A model generated the notes under the pieces. That model saw nothing but the letters and a program-made list of their open reading frames with translations, did not search any database and was not told the origin of the DNA. A stretch of 64,000 nucleotides of DNA from Platerodrilus igneus (taxonomy: Eukaryota; Arthropoda; Insecta; Coleoptera; Lycidae), in assembly GCA_036346225.1 (NCBI GenBank), contig JARFIW010000588.1, positions 4,779,501 through 4,843,500 on the forward strand, in the 5' to 3' direction. Shown here piece by piece: positions 47,733-59,269 of the stretch (position 1 is the stretch's first letter; every line of letters starts with the position of its first letter). Both the position numbers and the translations under genes were made by a program.

Positions 47733-48283
47733 AGCCGTTCCCTTGACACATGATTTTAATTAACAGAGCTTTTGACTATCACATAACTCTTCATTGTTAT
47801 GAATTAGTGCTGAAAAAATATCAATAAACTGTTTATATGTGGAAAAGCTCCCATCAAAAGTTGGCAATTCTACTCTGGGAAGCTTAATGTTAATTAACTT
47901 GTTTGATTTTTCAACAGGACTCTTGCTAGAGGCTGCACTACTAGACTCATGATCCTCTGTTTTGAATACTTAGAAATAAGATTTCTTGCCTTAGAAATAG
48001 CACTGAAATAATTATTTTGAAATGTTTCTCTAGCTAAGAGATTTGCATTTAAATCTTCGTCAATAGTTTCTATTTCACCCTGAATATCATTAAACTGATC
48101 ATATACAATTTCAATTTTTGTTAAACATTCATTTAAATTTTGAAGATCTGATTCTGATAAATTAGATTCATCCAATGATTGAATATATTTTGCAAATAAG
48201 GTTAATTGACCTGAAAAACCACCACATTTATTTCTCAATAACTTAAGTTCACTCATCTTTATGAAAGCAAAAGTATGAGTCAA
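47733..48283 (-). pseudogene. BEL gag N-terminus
   Basis: The frame 47894-48283 encodes MSELKLLRNKCGGFSGQL followed by a helical, acidic region, the start of BEL gag. A shift near 47895 and one TAA stop near 47758 separate it from the pol frame, although BEL elements usually have one continuous ORF. Confidence 0.75.
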
Positions 48284-48735
48284 TACCTGTTTGTAGGAAA
48301 GGGATGGAATTTCTAAGGTATGGGTTCACTGTAACACAGGATTACTAACCCCAATCAAGTGAGATGCAGATATTTTGTTAGTGCAACTAGCATCCTTCTC
48401 TTTCTTGCCTTGTGGAACTAAATCAATGCCTTGTTGAACAGTTAAGATTATTTGTGTATCTTCTGTCCTTTCCTTTCCTGGTAGCCGCCAATTTGTGAAT
48501 GTATTGGAATTTTACCTTGATGTTGAAAATATTATCTTGCTGTATTTTGGATTGAATAATTTAGCAAATTTCTTCTCCAAATTATAATCCTCCTAAAATG
48601 ATTAAGTATGCTATTGTAGCATTGATAATTACCCTAATGTGCTTGATATAGTAAAAAGGGTTGGCCTTGCTGGTGCAATACTTCAAACTTCTTGGAAAAA
48701 TTTTAATAATTAACCAATATTAATTGTTTTTTGCT
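48284..48735 (-). other. BEL 5' leader
   Basis: Untranslated sequence between primer site and gag; no other feature seen. Confidence 0.6.
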
Positions 48736-48754
48736 AATCCGGCTCGAAGGACCA
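48736..48754 (-). other. BEL primer binding site
   Basis: The minus strand reads tggtccttcgagccggatt just inside the 5' LTR (five bases away), complementary to a tRNA 3' end (starts TGG). The tRNA identity was not determined. Confidence 0.75.
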
Positions 48755-48759
48755 TTTTA

Positions 48760-48967
48760 TGATGAGTAAACTTCTCGATTGTAGTGCAGCTTGTATGTGT
48801 AGTTACAGTAAATAATAATTGAGAGCAGAGAAAACGTCTACTTTATTTGAAAGCTAACACAACAATGAAATCCAGTGTTTGTCTGGTTAGTAAAATTAGT
48901 ACAGAGGCGCTACTAGGCGATGTAGCGGTAAAAATTCAAATTTAAAATTAAATAGAAGGCGTTAACA
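48760..48967 (-). repeat. BEL 5' LTR
   Basis: 208 bp copy of 42758-42965, followed by the target duplication gtatg. Confidence 0.95.
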
Positions 48968-48972
48968 GTATG

Positions 48973-49218
48973 GAGAATTGAGATTTAAAATCTTTTTAAA
49001 TAAAAAATCTACCCCTTAATCGCATGAGATGAAATAAGTGGACACTAATCCTTAAAATACAAACCTGTTATTTAAAAGTGTCTGAATGGTTTTTACTTTA
49101 CACTGTTATAGGGCTGTATCTTATACTGTAGAGTTTTGAAAAAAATGTATTTAGAAAGGTACCCTTACATTTAAAGGCTATCAGCTATCACAATTACAGT
49201 ACATAATTTGAGACCATC
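48973..49218. mobile_element. TIR element, right part
   Basis: Inverted counterpart of 41829 onward; ends acagtacataatttgagacc then atc and TA (49219-49220). The BEL element lies between it and the left part. Confidence 0.55.
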
Positions 49219-49296
49219 TAGTATTTGTCTAAAAGACGTTTGTGCATAGTCAGAAATTTATATAACACTACAATACATTTTAATATCATTATTTAC

Positions 49297-50398
49297 ATCC
49301 TTTTTTAGCTTTATTTTTGGAAAATTGATATTTTCTTAAATTCATCAACTTTATAGGATCTATGCTTGCCAAAGGGTTTTGTCTAACAAATCTAATAAAT
49401 TTTTTATCTTTTCCATTTACATCAACTTAATTTTTTTGCACCCGAAATATAAACAATATTTAACAAAAACTTTAGCTATTTCATGTGCACAATTGGGATG
49501 CTCGTTACATGCCAAACGTTTTATATCAATATTTTCCATTAAATAACGTTTCAAGTGATTTGAAATATTGGGTAGATGACAATACCTTGCTATAATGTAA
49601 TATAGTATACTAAGTGCTCTACTGGTTACATAATACAACAATGTGCCAGGTGTATTAAGAGAATAATTAGGGTAGTCTGGCTTCCACAAAATCTGCATAG
49701 TCTCCTGTTTCAGATACATAAATAATATTATCTAAGCAAAACTTACAGACAGTATGTTTTTTAAGTTTTTTGCAAAAGAAACCAGCCATATAATTAATTG
49801 TACATCTACTAATCCTAGTTTTTCTAATCGGAAGATTTAAAATGGCATATTTTTCATTTTTATCTTCCCTATCCAAATATCCTGTGACCGGTACAATTTC
49901 TCCTGTTAGAAAACAACGCAACATGCACAATGCTCCTTCTGTTTGTTTGATCCTCTTCGCAGTTAGCATTAGGAAAATGAATTGAAAAAAAGTTATTTAC
50001 AATTAAAGATTTAAATGTTTTTTTAAGAAAAAAAATTTTTCTAGAGGATCTGGATTAATTTCCCAGAGACACAAATATAAACTTGGATTTTTACTTAGAA
50101 GCAATTTCTTAATGTATATGAAGCTATTATTAATAAAAATTAGGTTTCTTAGAGATGGAACAATAACCAGTTTCTCCTTCTTCTTATTATAATACTTCAT
50201 GCTCTGTAACAACTCCAACTGTTCCCTCCAAAACACCTCATGACCTGATGAGACAGTCAAGACTCCTTTGAGAGGTTTGCTGGCTGGTGCTATTTTACAA
50301 TGAGAATTGCAACTGTCATAGAGCCTATCTAATATTAAAATTAAAGGTGCCATCTCACATTGTAACACTTCGCCCTCCTTCCCTGACCTAAGTAGCAA
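49297..50398 (-). pseudogene. THAP/P-element-like transposase, C-terminal part
   Basis: The frames include LILILDRLYDSCNS, SKPLKGVLTVSS with HEVFW, INPDPLEKFFFLKK, the counterpart of the NQDPLENFF motif of P-type transposases, a CKKLKKHTVCKFCLDN zinc-like stretch and, in a third frame, GKDKKFIRFVRQNPLAS up to a stop near 49297. These belong to the DDE transposase of P elements and THAP9. Shifts near 50000, 49690 and at the T-run about 49430 separate the frames. Upstream exons lie beyond the 4.3 kb inverted repeat. Confidence 0.7.
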
Positions 50399-50695
50399 TC
50401 AAAGAAACAAGGAACGAGTTACCTCATACATATATAATCGAATGCCCACTCTATATCACTTTTTATGGTTCAAAATTGCAATACAAGGGTCCACTTACCT
50501 ATTCCATAGAATTGTCAACTATTTCTGATCCAATAGTCTTCACTCTACTTTCCTCAAACGCCTCGGCTACTCTACAGCGGAGAGTACATGGACATGCCCC
50601 AGGGTGGTTAGGCCTAGAATTCTGAAACCGATACTGGTGAGTTAACCTACAAAGTATCCGTACCTAAATGTAATTCAACAAACCCCTTGTAATTG

Positions 50696-50741
<46 letters not shown>

Positions 50742-50785
50742 CATTCTCGCTCTATTTTGAATTGCCCACGTTCTGGTGCCAAGAA
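50399..50785. other. Unassigned, with TA microsatellite
   Basis: Contains an alternating TA run at 50697-50735. Probably P-like intron sequence plus the edge of the inverted-repeat element. No gene seen. Confidence 0.4.
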
Positions 50786-53700
50786 TTGCTGTGATTCTCC
50801 TTTTTAGTCAAAGGAACTGGTCCTTTCTAAAAAAACATTCGAACCCCACAGATTGGGCGTTAAGAATTGCTGTGATTCTCTTGTCCGTTGACTTTCTTCT
50901 GTCCTATCCTCTGATAATCGATTACTTGACTCCTTCCGCCTCGGCTGCTCACCTAGATAAAACTTTCATCCTCATTCCTACCACAAACATCAACGTTAAC
51001 TCTATTTACATCAATATTCACAATACATTAAAATTTCAAAATTAAATTTCAGCATAAATTTCAGCATCATAAAATTTTAAGTTCAAATTTGTCATCATTT
51101 TAATTTGCATCCGGAATTAGAGTCCTTGTAGGATGCATACTAATTAAGTTAACAATATTTGCAGACCTGCGTCTGAATAAAAGGGAGCATCTCCCACCCC
51201 TTTACGTTAATTCAACAGGTTAGTCTAATTGAGCTCAAAGACAGACCCACATTTTCATCATAATCAAAACATAAACCTGATAAATACTCCTTTCTACTTA
51301 TACAAGAAAATTTTACCTTAAAATTAAAAATTTGTTGTTTATACAAATTTACTATTGTTCATTTTTATCAAACAAATTATAAAGATATCCAACACACACC
51401 AAAACATCTAAGATCGAACAAAATGCATAATTTACCTGAAGGTTAATGCACTCGTGGCTCCAATGTACATCGTCCTTGCTAATTCCCCCATTCCAGCTGG
51501 TTTATGTTTACGTCTTCGGATTTCTGGCCGCCTTTCAAATTTTTCTACACCACCATTCGTCTAAAAGGTTTCAGGGCTTCTCAGGAACTCATCTATGTAT
51601 ATCGAAATCTTGTTTTGTGGATCCAATCACGTTTACGAATAACATTTGATTAATAACACTCCCTCAAAATAGCAATGAAATTCATAATTCTTTCACGCTT
51701 ATACCAAAACTGCATACTTCTATTCATTTATTTATCGTTACTTATTTGGATAATTGGTACAGTAATACCCGCAAATATAACTAGACTTTATTACCTTTAT
51801 TTATCTTCTCTAAGTGCACCAATGCATAATAACTTTTATCGTAGCACCTAATCACCATCTATTCTGCTTGAAATATCGAATAAAATCAAAAATAAAGAGC
51901 AAAACTGTTTGAAGTATTGAATAAAATCAAAAATAAAAGAGAGCGAAACTCCTATCAGCACGGGTTTAAATAATGGCTTGCTTGCAAGTCGAATTTGTCC
52001 CGCGACGGACGATTTTAAGAAATTCGCATTCTATTTTCCCTTCCGATGTCTCGGCACAATGATTCTACTGAAATTTGCACTCGCCCGAGTTGACATGTAA
52101 GAAATTTACACACGCCTCGCAACACGTCCGAGAACAACTAATTAATTTTACACACCAACTGATATGCTTCCCCTCTCATGTTTGCATCTTATTTCAACCT
52201 TAATCGCCAATCTAGTCTGTTCGTTCTATCTAAAACCTGTGCTCTTGTTTTACATTCTTCCCCTCATTTAACTGCTAATGCATTCCATCTCGCTTGTCTC
52301 TATACCACAAACTCGCTTTCTTACTTGCACTCATATAGCTTAAAGCTTATCAACTATCATATACATCGTTATTTCTGCAGGTGTTCTGAGTTCTAATACG
52401 CTGAAGTCTTTTGCGTGCCTTCCCCACGTCTTTTATAATTTCTCGATAGCTTTAGTACTTGGAACGATTAAATTAAATACAAATTGAACCTTTTAACTCT
52501 GTTTCTTTTTATAGAAAGCGTCTAGTGAATAATTTAAATCCCTTATTTTTAACGAAACGAATAAATTTTTATGCTGCATGGTTTTAATGCGTATTATCTA
52601 ATGAAATTTTACATTACTTCCTTTTACACGTTGATTATGATTATGTACAAACCCTACATTCTAATTGAATGATTTAAATCTACACAGTAGGCCTTTAATT
52701 AAGCGTACTATTTTACACTGCTCTGACATACACGGTGTTTAACATTATCTAAACAATATAAACCCTATGTTTAGAAGTAAATGACGAATTTATCCAATAT
52801 GCCTTTAAATGAAGCATATTAGTACCCAAAGCTTTCTTATACACGGTGATTAAAATTATTTGATGTCGTTAATTAATTTTCTACCCTGGTCTAAATTTGA
52901 GTAATATATGACTCATATTTAGACCAGGGTAGAAAATTAATTAATTACATCAAATAATTTTAATCACCGTGTATAAGGAATTTTATTAGATAATACGCTT
53001 TATTAAAAAACCGTGGAGAATAAAAATTCATTCGTTTCATTAAAAATAAGAGATTTAAATTATTTACAAGACGCTTGCTATAAAAAGAAGCAGTATTAAA
53101 ATGCTCAACGTGTAATTTAATTATTCCGAGTAAAGAAACAAATGGAAATTACGTGCAAAATTTATATTAATTGATTCAAGTTTGGGTAACGAGTATTAAA
53201 CAAAATGTACAGATAATAATTGAATATTTGATTAGGATTCACTAAAAATTAAAGGGTATTATTTTAATTGGAGTTAATTGAACCATTAGTAACATATAAT
53301 ATGTATAAAGGTTGTAAAAACCCAATAATATTCAAATCGTAGAAGTGTTATTTAGAAGTAGGACGATTGAACACCTGCGTATTTTTAAAGGTCTCGTTCT
53401 GCGTAAATTTTGCAGATAACAAATGGTTACAGAGAATGTTGGAGAAACCGTCGCTTAATATTTACGGGAAATGCTAATAAGGTGGGTTATTTCACAGTCC
53501 ACGTGGATTGAAAATAACCGATACTAAAGAATATCGATTTGTACCACTCAGAACAGGGTAGATAGAGACGGATAATATGCGCAAGACAGAGACACATATA
53601 GTAAAAGGCGTGATTTGAGCATCGTCACTGGGTTGCGATTGGTTGAAAATAAGAGGCAAACATGAGAGGTAAAAATAACATTTCTATATAAAAATTAATT

Positions 53701-55068
53701 AGTTATTCTCAGACGCTGCGAGCCGTGTGGAAATTTCTGAGATTTAACTGGTGCGAGTGCAAATTTAATAAGAACCGCGTGCCGGGCGGTCGAGATGGGA
53801 ACATAGTATGCGAAATTCTAGAAACTGTCCGTTTTGGGGACAAAAGCGACGTATAGGCTAGCGATTATATATACCCAGGTTAATATGAGTTTCGCTCTCT
53901 TAGATTTTCGATTTTGATTCAATAATTTAAACAGTTTGCTCGTATATTTTGGTGATTATTTAATACTTTAAAACAGTTTGTTCTTTACGTGCTAAAATGA
54001 AAGTAATTTAGTGCACTTAGAAAAGAAGATGCAAGGTAATAAAGTCTAGTTATAATTGCGAGTACTGTACCAATTAGTCAAATTTGCAACGACAAATGAA
54101 TACACAAAAGTAGGCAGTTTTGGCGTATAGCGTGAAAGAAGTACGAATTTCTTTGCTATTTTCGGGGGTGTTAATAATTAAATGATTCGTAAACGTGACT
54201 GGATCCACAAAACAATATACAGATATACACAGATGAGTTCCGGAAAAGCACTGAAACAACTTTAGATGAATGGTGGTGTAGAAAATTTTAAAGGCGACCA
54301 GTAATCCGAGGACCTAAACATAACCCAGTTGGAATGGTGTGATTAACAGAGGACGATGTACATTGGAGCCACGAGTGCATTAACCTTCAGGTAACTTATG
54401 CTTTGTTGTTCGATTTTTGATGTTTTGGTGTGTGTTGAATAACTTTATAATTTATTTACTTAAAATGGACAGTAGTGAATTTGTACTAACAACAAAATTT
54501 TAATTTTAAGGTGAAATTTTCTTGTTTAAGTAGAAAGGAGTATTTAGTATTTATGTTCTTGATTATGATGAAAATTTGGGTATGTCTTTGAGCTCAATTA
54601 GACGAACCTGGTTAATTAACGTAAAGGGGGGTAGATGCTCCCTTTGTACTCAGACTCAGGTCTGCATATATTGTTATATTAATTAGTAGGCATCCTACAA
54701 GGACTTTAATTCTGGATGCAAATTAAAATGATAACAAATTTAATCTTGAAATTTTATGATACTGAAATTTATGCTGAAATTTAATTTTGAAATTTTAATG
54801 TATTATGAATATTGATGTAAATAGAGTTAACGTTGATGTTTGTAGTAGGAATGTATTTGTTTTTTTCTTGAATGAGGATGAAAGTTTTAACTAGGTGAGC
54901 AGCCGAGGCGGAAAAGAGTAAAGAGGCGATTAACAGAAAAAAGTCAACGGACCAGTTAAGTTAATAGCTTTTTGTAGGTTTCACAGCATTCTTGACGCCC
55001 AATCTGTGGGGCTCGAATGTTTTTTTCTTGAAAGGGCCAGTTCCTGAAGATAATGGTGAGGATCACAG

Positions 55069-55071
<3 letters not shown>
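50786..55071. repeat. Giant imperfect inverted repeat, about 4.3 kb
   Basis: Left arm 50786 to about 52902 and right arm about 52911-55071 are reverse complements with moderate divergence. Matching blocks include ttgctgtgattctc against gaggatcacagcaa at the ends, ccacagattgggcg against cgcccaatctgtgg, gccgcctttcaaa against the mid right arm, and taccctggtctaaat against atttagaccagggta at the centre. The loop is only about 8 bp (between tgagt and actca). Alternating TA runs flank both ends. No protein frame is convincing. It may be a foldback transposon; it interrupts the P-like gene. Confidence 0.85.

Positions 55072-55120
<49 letters not shown>
55072..55120 (+). repeat. TA microsatellite at hairpin right end
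   Basis: An uninterrupted AT alternation of about 49 bp, mirrored by the shorter run at 50697-50735. Confidence 0.95.
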
Positions 55121-55122
<2 letters not shown>

Positions 55123-56040
55123 ACATTCGTATCAAGTAATGAATTTAATAACCTTTAATAGGGCGATATAACTATTTACATTTCCTATATCGACATACTT
55201 GAATGAAATAAAAGAAATATCTCTTACTTAACTAAAAGTTACTTTACGCCGGGTTGTTATATATTGTACTAAGCACTGCAAATTCTACAGTTAAATGAAT
55301 TGGCCCCTAATTAAACATAGCCAATAACTCTTGATATTCTACACACAATTCATAATAATAAGCGGTAACGTTAATAATAATGTCCAAAAATTCCAACCTT
55401 AATCTAGCAACTTAACATATTCATGTAAAAGCATATGTATAACTATATAAAGTTCATACTTACAACCACACGTGTATGCATGCATATACACGTCCGTTCT
55501 CTCGAACCATTTATTCAAAGATTCACTCAATACCTGTTTCGGGTATGCAATACCCACTGTTGCTCCAATCTCTACAATACCGCCGAGGTAACTTATCCTC
55601 ACCAGGGTTGATAGTGCTTAACACGGTTGTTGATAAATTTTGTGCTCGAAACTCTTGATATCCCCCTACTTCTGTACCAACTTGGCTTGGAATCCAGCGT
55701 CCAAAATCCGAACTTCCACAATCAATAAATAATGAACATTTCAGTAGCTAGCTCTGAATATTGATGTGTTTTTTTATATATACACATGGATACCTATCAC
55801 ACAGGGTTGGGTAGCAGCAATATATTGTAGTAACATGTAATGTCTTTTAAAACAAATGTGGTTTGGCGCTTTTTCCCATGTTCAATGCTATGCTGCATGA
55901 ACATACTTGGTTAATCGCCGCACCAGCTGATTATGGTTCGGAATTCATTCACATTCTCTATTGTGAACTCGTTCTGCTAGGACTGTTTGGCAGATATATC
56001 AATAACGCAAAATTGTTAATGTACTAAACAGTATAATATG
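55121..56040. other. No gene seen (possible intron of P-like gene)
   Basis: AT-rich; short frames on both strands without recognised domains. Position between P-like coding blocks suggests intron. Confidence 0.4.
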
Positions 56041-56240
56041 TATGTGTAATTCTGTTTAACAGTTGTGATGCTTCATCAAGTTCCACATAGTTCGCTGTAG
56101 CAAAGTTTCTGGATAACTTGGTAAGTTTATGTGGTAAATGTCTCTGGGCAGGGATTAGCGCAGAACTTATTTTACACAAATATTCAATATTGTTTCTCAC
56201 AAATTTTCTTAGTTATCACTTTTCAGATCCTTCTAGCTTT
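56041..56240 (-). pseudogene. P-like transposase, possible internal exon
   Basis: The minus strand can be read as RNFATANYVELDEASQLLN near 56050-56105, resembling the TAEFVELMD-type stretch of P-like proteins. Borders are not defined. Confidence 0.35.
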
Positions 56241-56498
56241 ATTTACTGCAAAAAATTTATGATCAACTGATCAAAATGCCATAAAACAAATGTTATGAAC
56301 TACTATCATATGATACTATGGTACACATACACATTGGTACATTCTTTTATTGCAATAGAATGAAATTCTGAGGCATTGTTTAAAACATAATAATTTGTGC
56401 AACAAATACATTCTGGTAATAATAAGTACTTAACTTAACTTTGGGCAGGATACATGCAATAGCTTTATACTTAATACTGTAAATTTAAATATACTCAC

Positions 56499-56924
56499 TC
56501 CACTTGGCAATACAATCTATTAAGGTGCCAACTTTATGACTGAAAACTTGAGTGCAAAGGGACACCTTTATTTTATTCATTTTTCCAGTTAATACATGTG
56601 CAGCTGACAAACTGGGGCAAATTCTATTGTCTTGTTCTATATGCAGATAATAAAACTGTACAATGTGCTCCTATTTAGCAACCTTCTGTTCTCCATTTTG
56701 TACGAAATGTAAATCCTTGGATAACAAATTGTTCTGTATTCCTTTGAATAAATGAGGAATGTCATAAACATGAACAACTTCCTGGCCATCAACTAAATAA
56801 CCATGATAACAGTTAGTTGTATTTTCTTTCATGCACATCTCTTTAGTATCTGTCAGAAAAGAATTTATGGCAGGGACATAATTTGTTCGCTGATCGCATA
56901 CAGAGCAGATTACATTAAGCGCAG
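56499..56924 (-). pseudogene. P-like transposase, DDE exon 2
   Basis: Acceptor ttacag at 56930-56925 and donor gtgagtat at 56498 bound a 426 nt exon, 142 codons. It reads NVICSVCDQRTNYVPAINSFL, then VVHVYDIPHLFKGIQNNLLSKDL and KIKVSLCTQVFSHKVG. These are the CDQ, DPPHLLK-like and QVFS blocks of P-element/THAP9 transposases. The frame is open throughout. Confidence 0.75.
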
Positions 56925-57324
56925 CTGTAATTAATTAACTTGAATAATGTGCTGGCGCGTCTTATTAATTTTAGTGGACTGTATTGCGAAAGTATAACAA
57001 ACGCGAGCTTTAAATACGAAAATTGTATGCATGTAAAGACAAACAAAATGCATAAAGTGACTCACCAATATTGTCCTTGGTATGGGGTCCTCTTCGATGT
57101 TGCTGCAATGCCCCCGGGGAAGTCAGTTGAATGCACTGTTACAAGCACTATACTTTATTGTCTGTATAGGTTTTCCCGACACAACTGTTCCGATACTAGG
57201 TCGAATGAAGAGACCGCGATAAACTTAACAAAACCACTTTCGTACGCGTTTCGCTATAAGAGCGCAAGCGCACTGCACAATTTTATTCCACTATATAGTT
57301 TGAGTTTTCATTAATACGAAACAC
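56925..57324 (-). other. Intron of P-like gene
   Basis: 400 nt with gtgttt donor at 57324 and attacag acceptor; joins codons for CRRA to ALNVICSVCDQ in phase 1. Confidence 0.65.
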
Positions 57325-58034
57325 CAGCCCTTCGACATTCTTGTATCATTTTTACTAATAATTTTTTAACACAGTAACCTTCTAGGGATCCCTTTGAGAA
57401 TGAATATGCAATTGGTTGCTTCCATCTTTTAAATATTTCTTTCACAAAGAAAACATTAGCATGATCTGCTAGCATAGGTTTTCTCTGTAGACTGTCATCA
57501 TATATTCCTTCTATGAGATCGTCCTTTTTGTTATACTGAACATTGGTCCCTAATACCATTTCATCAAAAAACCCAGCACAATACTTTTCATGTGGTTTCA
57601 AATTTTCGACAGATTGTTTTAAAACATCAAAAATATTAGTGTCAATTCCAGTTCGAAATGGAATATTATTCAATAATTTCGTTAATATTACTTTACTAGG
57701 TAATGCAAGCATTTTTGAAAGTAGTCTATACCCTCGACCACAAGCTTTCATTAAAGAAAGACAAGAAGTTTGTCTTCAACAGTAAATCTACGAGCTTTAG
57801 ATGTTTTTAATAGATTTTTCACTTGGCATACAATAAAATTGAATGTTGAAGTGTTAACAGATTTCATCAAATTTGCAAAGGACTCTGAAATAGAAAATTT
57901 TTCAGCAATTGCCAACCTCTTTTGATACGACATTATTTTTCTTTGCATGTTGCTCATGGCTGAACAATTTTGAATTACATTTTTGTATAAGTGCTTACAC
58001 TTTGGAGTTAACTGCTGTTGTCTTGTAACACCCA
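57325..58034 (-). pseudogene. P-like transposase, coiled-coil and DDE exon 1
   Basis: The exon begins after aaaaaag at 58035 in phase 1 and encodes QLTPKCKHLYKNV, a helical stretch, RRFTVEDKLLVF, then, after a one-base shift near 57756, KACGRGYRLLSKMLALPS, LTKLLNNIPF, CAGFFDEMVLGTNVQYNKKDD and FKRWKQPIAYSFSKG. The FDEM block carries the first catalytic aspartate of the P-type DDE domain. Apart from the shift it is open, so decay is slight or the shift is an assembly error. Confidence 0.8.
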
Positions 58035-58322
58035 CTTTTTTTTAAGATTGGAGAATTTTTACGTTTTTTAACACAAGAATATATGATACTCGTGCAAAAA
58101 TTAATAATTTTATTTAATAGTTAAATTGTAAATAAATGAAAATTATATTATACTATTCTTTTATTATTAGGAATCACAATCACAAAAAGTTGTAAAAGTT
58201 ATGCAAGGAAATAAAACTAGTTTTCTGAATATTTGATCAAAAATTTTGGCTACCTCAACAATATGTTCTGTTATTTGAAATTAAATTCAAAATAAAATTA
58301 AAACAATAAAATACTTTCTTAC

Positions 58323-58397
58323 CATTGCTTGAAGTTTTGGCAAATGATACATTATGACCATGATCGGGCGTAAAAGGTGGATAATCAAAAACCTCAT
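58323..58397 (-). CDS. P-like gene, 75-nt repeat exon 3
   Basis: Bounded by tatag and gtaagaaag; encodes about 25 residues starting DEVFDYPPFTPDHG. It is a copy of the exons at 58533-58607 and 58743-58817. Phase 1 at both ends. Confidence 0.55.
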
Positions 58398-58532
58398 CTA
58401 TAAAAAACTTGTATTAATAGAATCTCAACAGTTTCTGAAATATTTTGTTGCATGTTTTTGTTACTTTTCTATCACTTAGGTTATTTGAAATTAAATTTAA
58501 TGTTACAAGCACCTAAAAAATTACTTTCCTAC

Positions 58533-58607
58533 CATCACCCGAAGCCTTGACAGATGATACACTTTGACAATGACCAGGTGTAGAATGCTGATAATCAACA
58601 ACCTCAT
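58533..58607 (-). CDS. P-like gene, 75-nt repeat exon 2
   Basis: Bounded by tttag and gtaggaaag; encodes DEVVDYQHSTPGHCQSVSS and on. Same length and phase as its neighbours, with similar intron edges (gtaggaaagtaa; attttgttttag). Confidence 0.55.
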
Positions 58608-58742
58608 CTAAAACAAAATTCATCTTATTAAAATCAACCTACATAGCTTTTTGAATATTTCAACGTAGATTTTTGCTACCTCAGTATGTGTTATGTTATT
58701 TGCAATTTCAAAGTCAGAATGATTAGATAAATACGTTCGTAT

Positions 58743-58817
58743 CATTGCAAGAAGTTTCGATAGATGTTACATCTTGGTTGTGCTCAGGGGAAGAGCGCTG
58801 ATAATCACATAGTTTAT
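58743..58817 (-). CDS. P-like gene, 75-nt repeat exon 1
   Basis: Acceptor ttttag; encodes DKLCDYQRSSPEHNQDV and on. Its donor reads atacg where the other copies have gtaag or gtagg, so splicing here may fail. Confidence 0.5.
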
Positions 58818-58941
58818 CTAAAACAAAACTCGTATTACAATTTTACACTTCATTAATCGAAATATTTTTTGAGAGTTATAATAACCAACTTTACTTTAAC
58901 ATTGAAGTAATGCAAATTGATTATCCATAATTTAAACTTAC

Positions 58942-59158
58942 CAGGTAAAAATAGAGTTGGCAAAGCAGTAACTACTAGTCCTCTCTTAGTACCAGGCACA
59001 ATACAATTTACATCAAATTGTCTTTCACATACATTATAGGAAAAATACACTTGTCTTGCACTAAGTGCATTAAGTTTATTGCTACCTATACGTTGTAACC
59101 TCAATTTAAAAAGTTCATTTTTATTGATAGGAAATATATTGCCGTCTACTAACAACAT
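58942..59158 (-). pseudogene. P-like gene, THAP domain exon
   Basis: The frame has LSARQVYFSYNVCERQFD and ALPTLFLPG, the second half of a THAP zinc finger with its closing AVPTLFLP-like motif, ending at a good donor (gtaag at 58941). THAP domains bind the transposon ends. The first C-x-C part is not recognised upstream of 59158, so the exon start is unknown and the domain may be incomplete. Confidence 0.6.
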
Positions 59159-59269
59159 CGGTGTACTCTGGAACGCAACACTTTTTAATATATTTAGCTG
59201 CCATGCATAAAAATCACGAAAACTAATATTCTTTAAAAAATACCCACCGTCAAGCCATAAAATAACAAA

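Larger units (their letters stand above)
42758..48967 (-). mobile_element. BEL/Pao LTR retrotransposon, complete
   Basis: A 6210 bp element with 208 bp LTRs at each end, a 5 bp target duplication gtatg (42753-42757 and 48968-48972), a primer site, a purine tract and gag-pol frames on the minus strand. The LTRs differ at one site seen by eye, so insertion is recent. A few frame breaks nevertheless prevent a full polyprotein. It sits inside a TIR element. Confidence 0.9.

Noticed and set aside
55399..55602. 67-residue minus-strand frame
   Set aside because: No similarity to P-type or other known domains; likely chance.
57543..57785. 80-residue plus-strand frame
   Set aside because: Antisense shadow of the P-like DDE exon.
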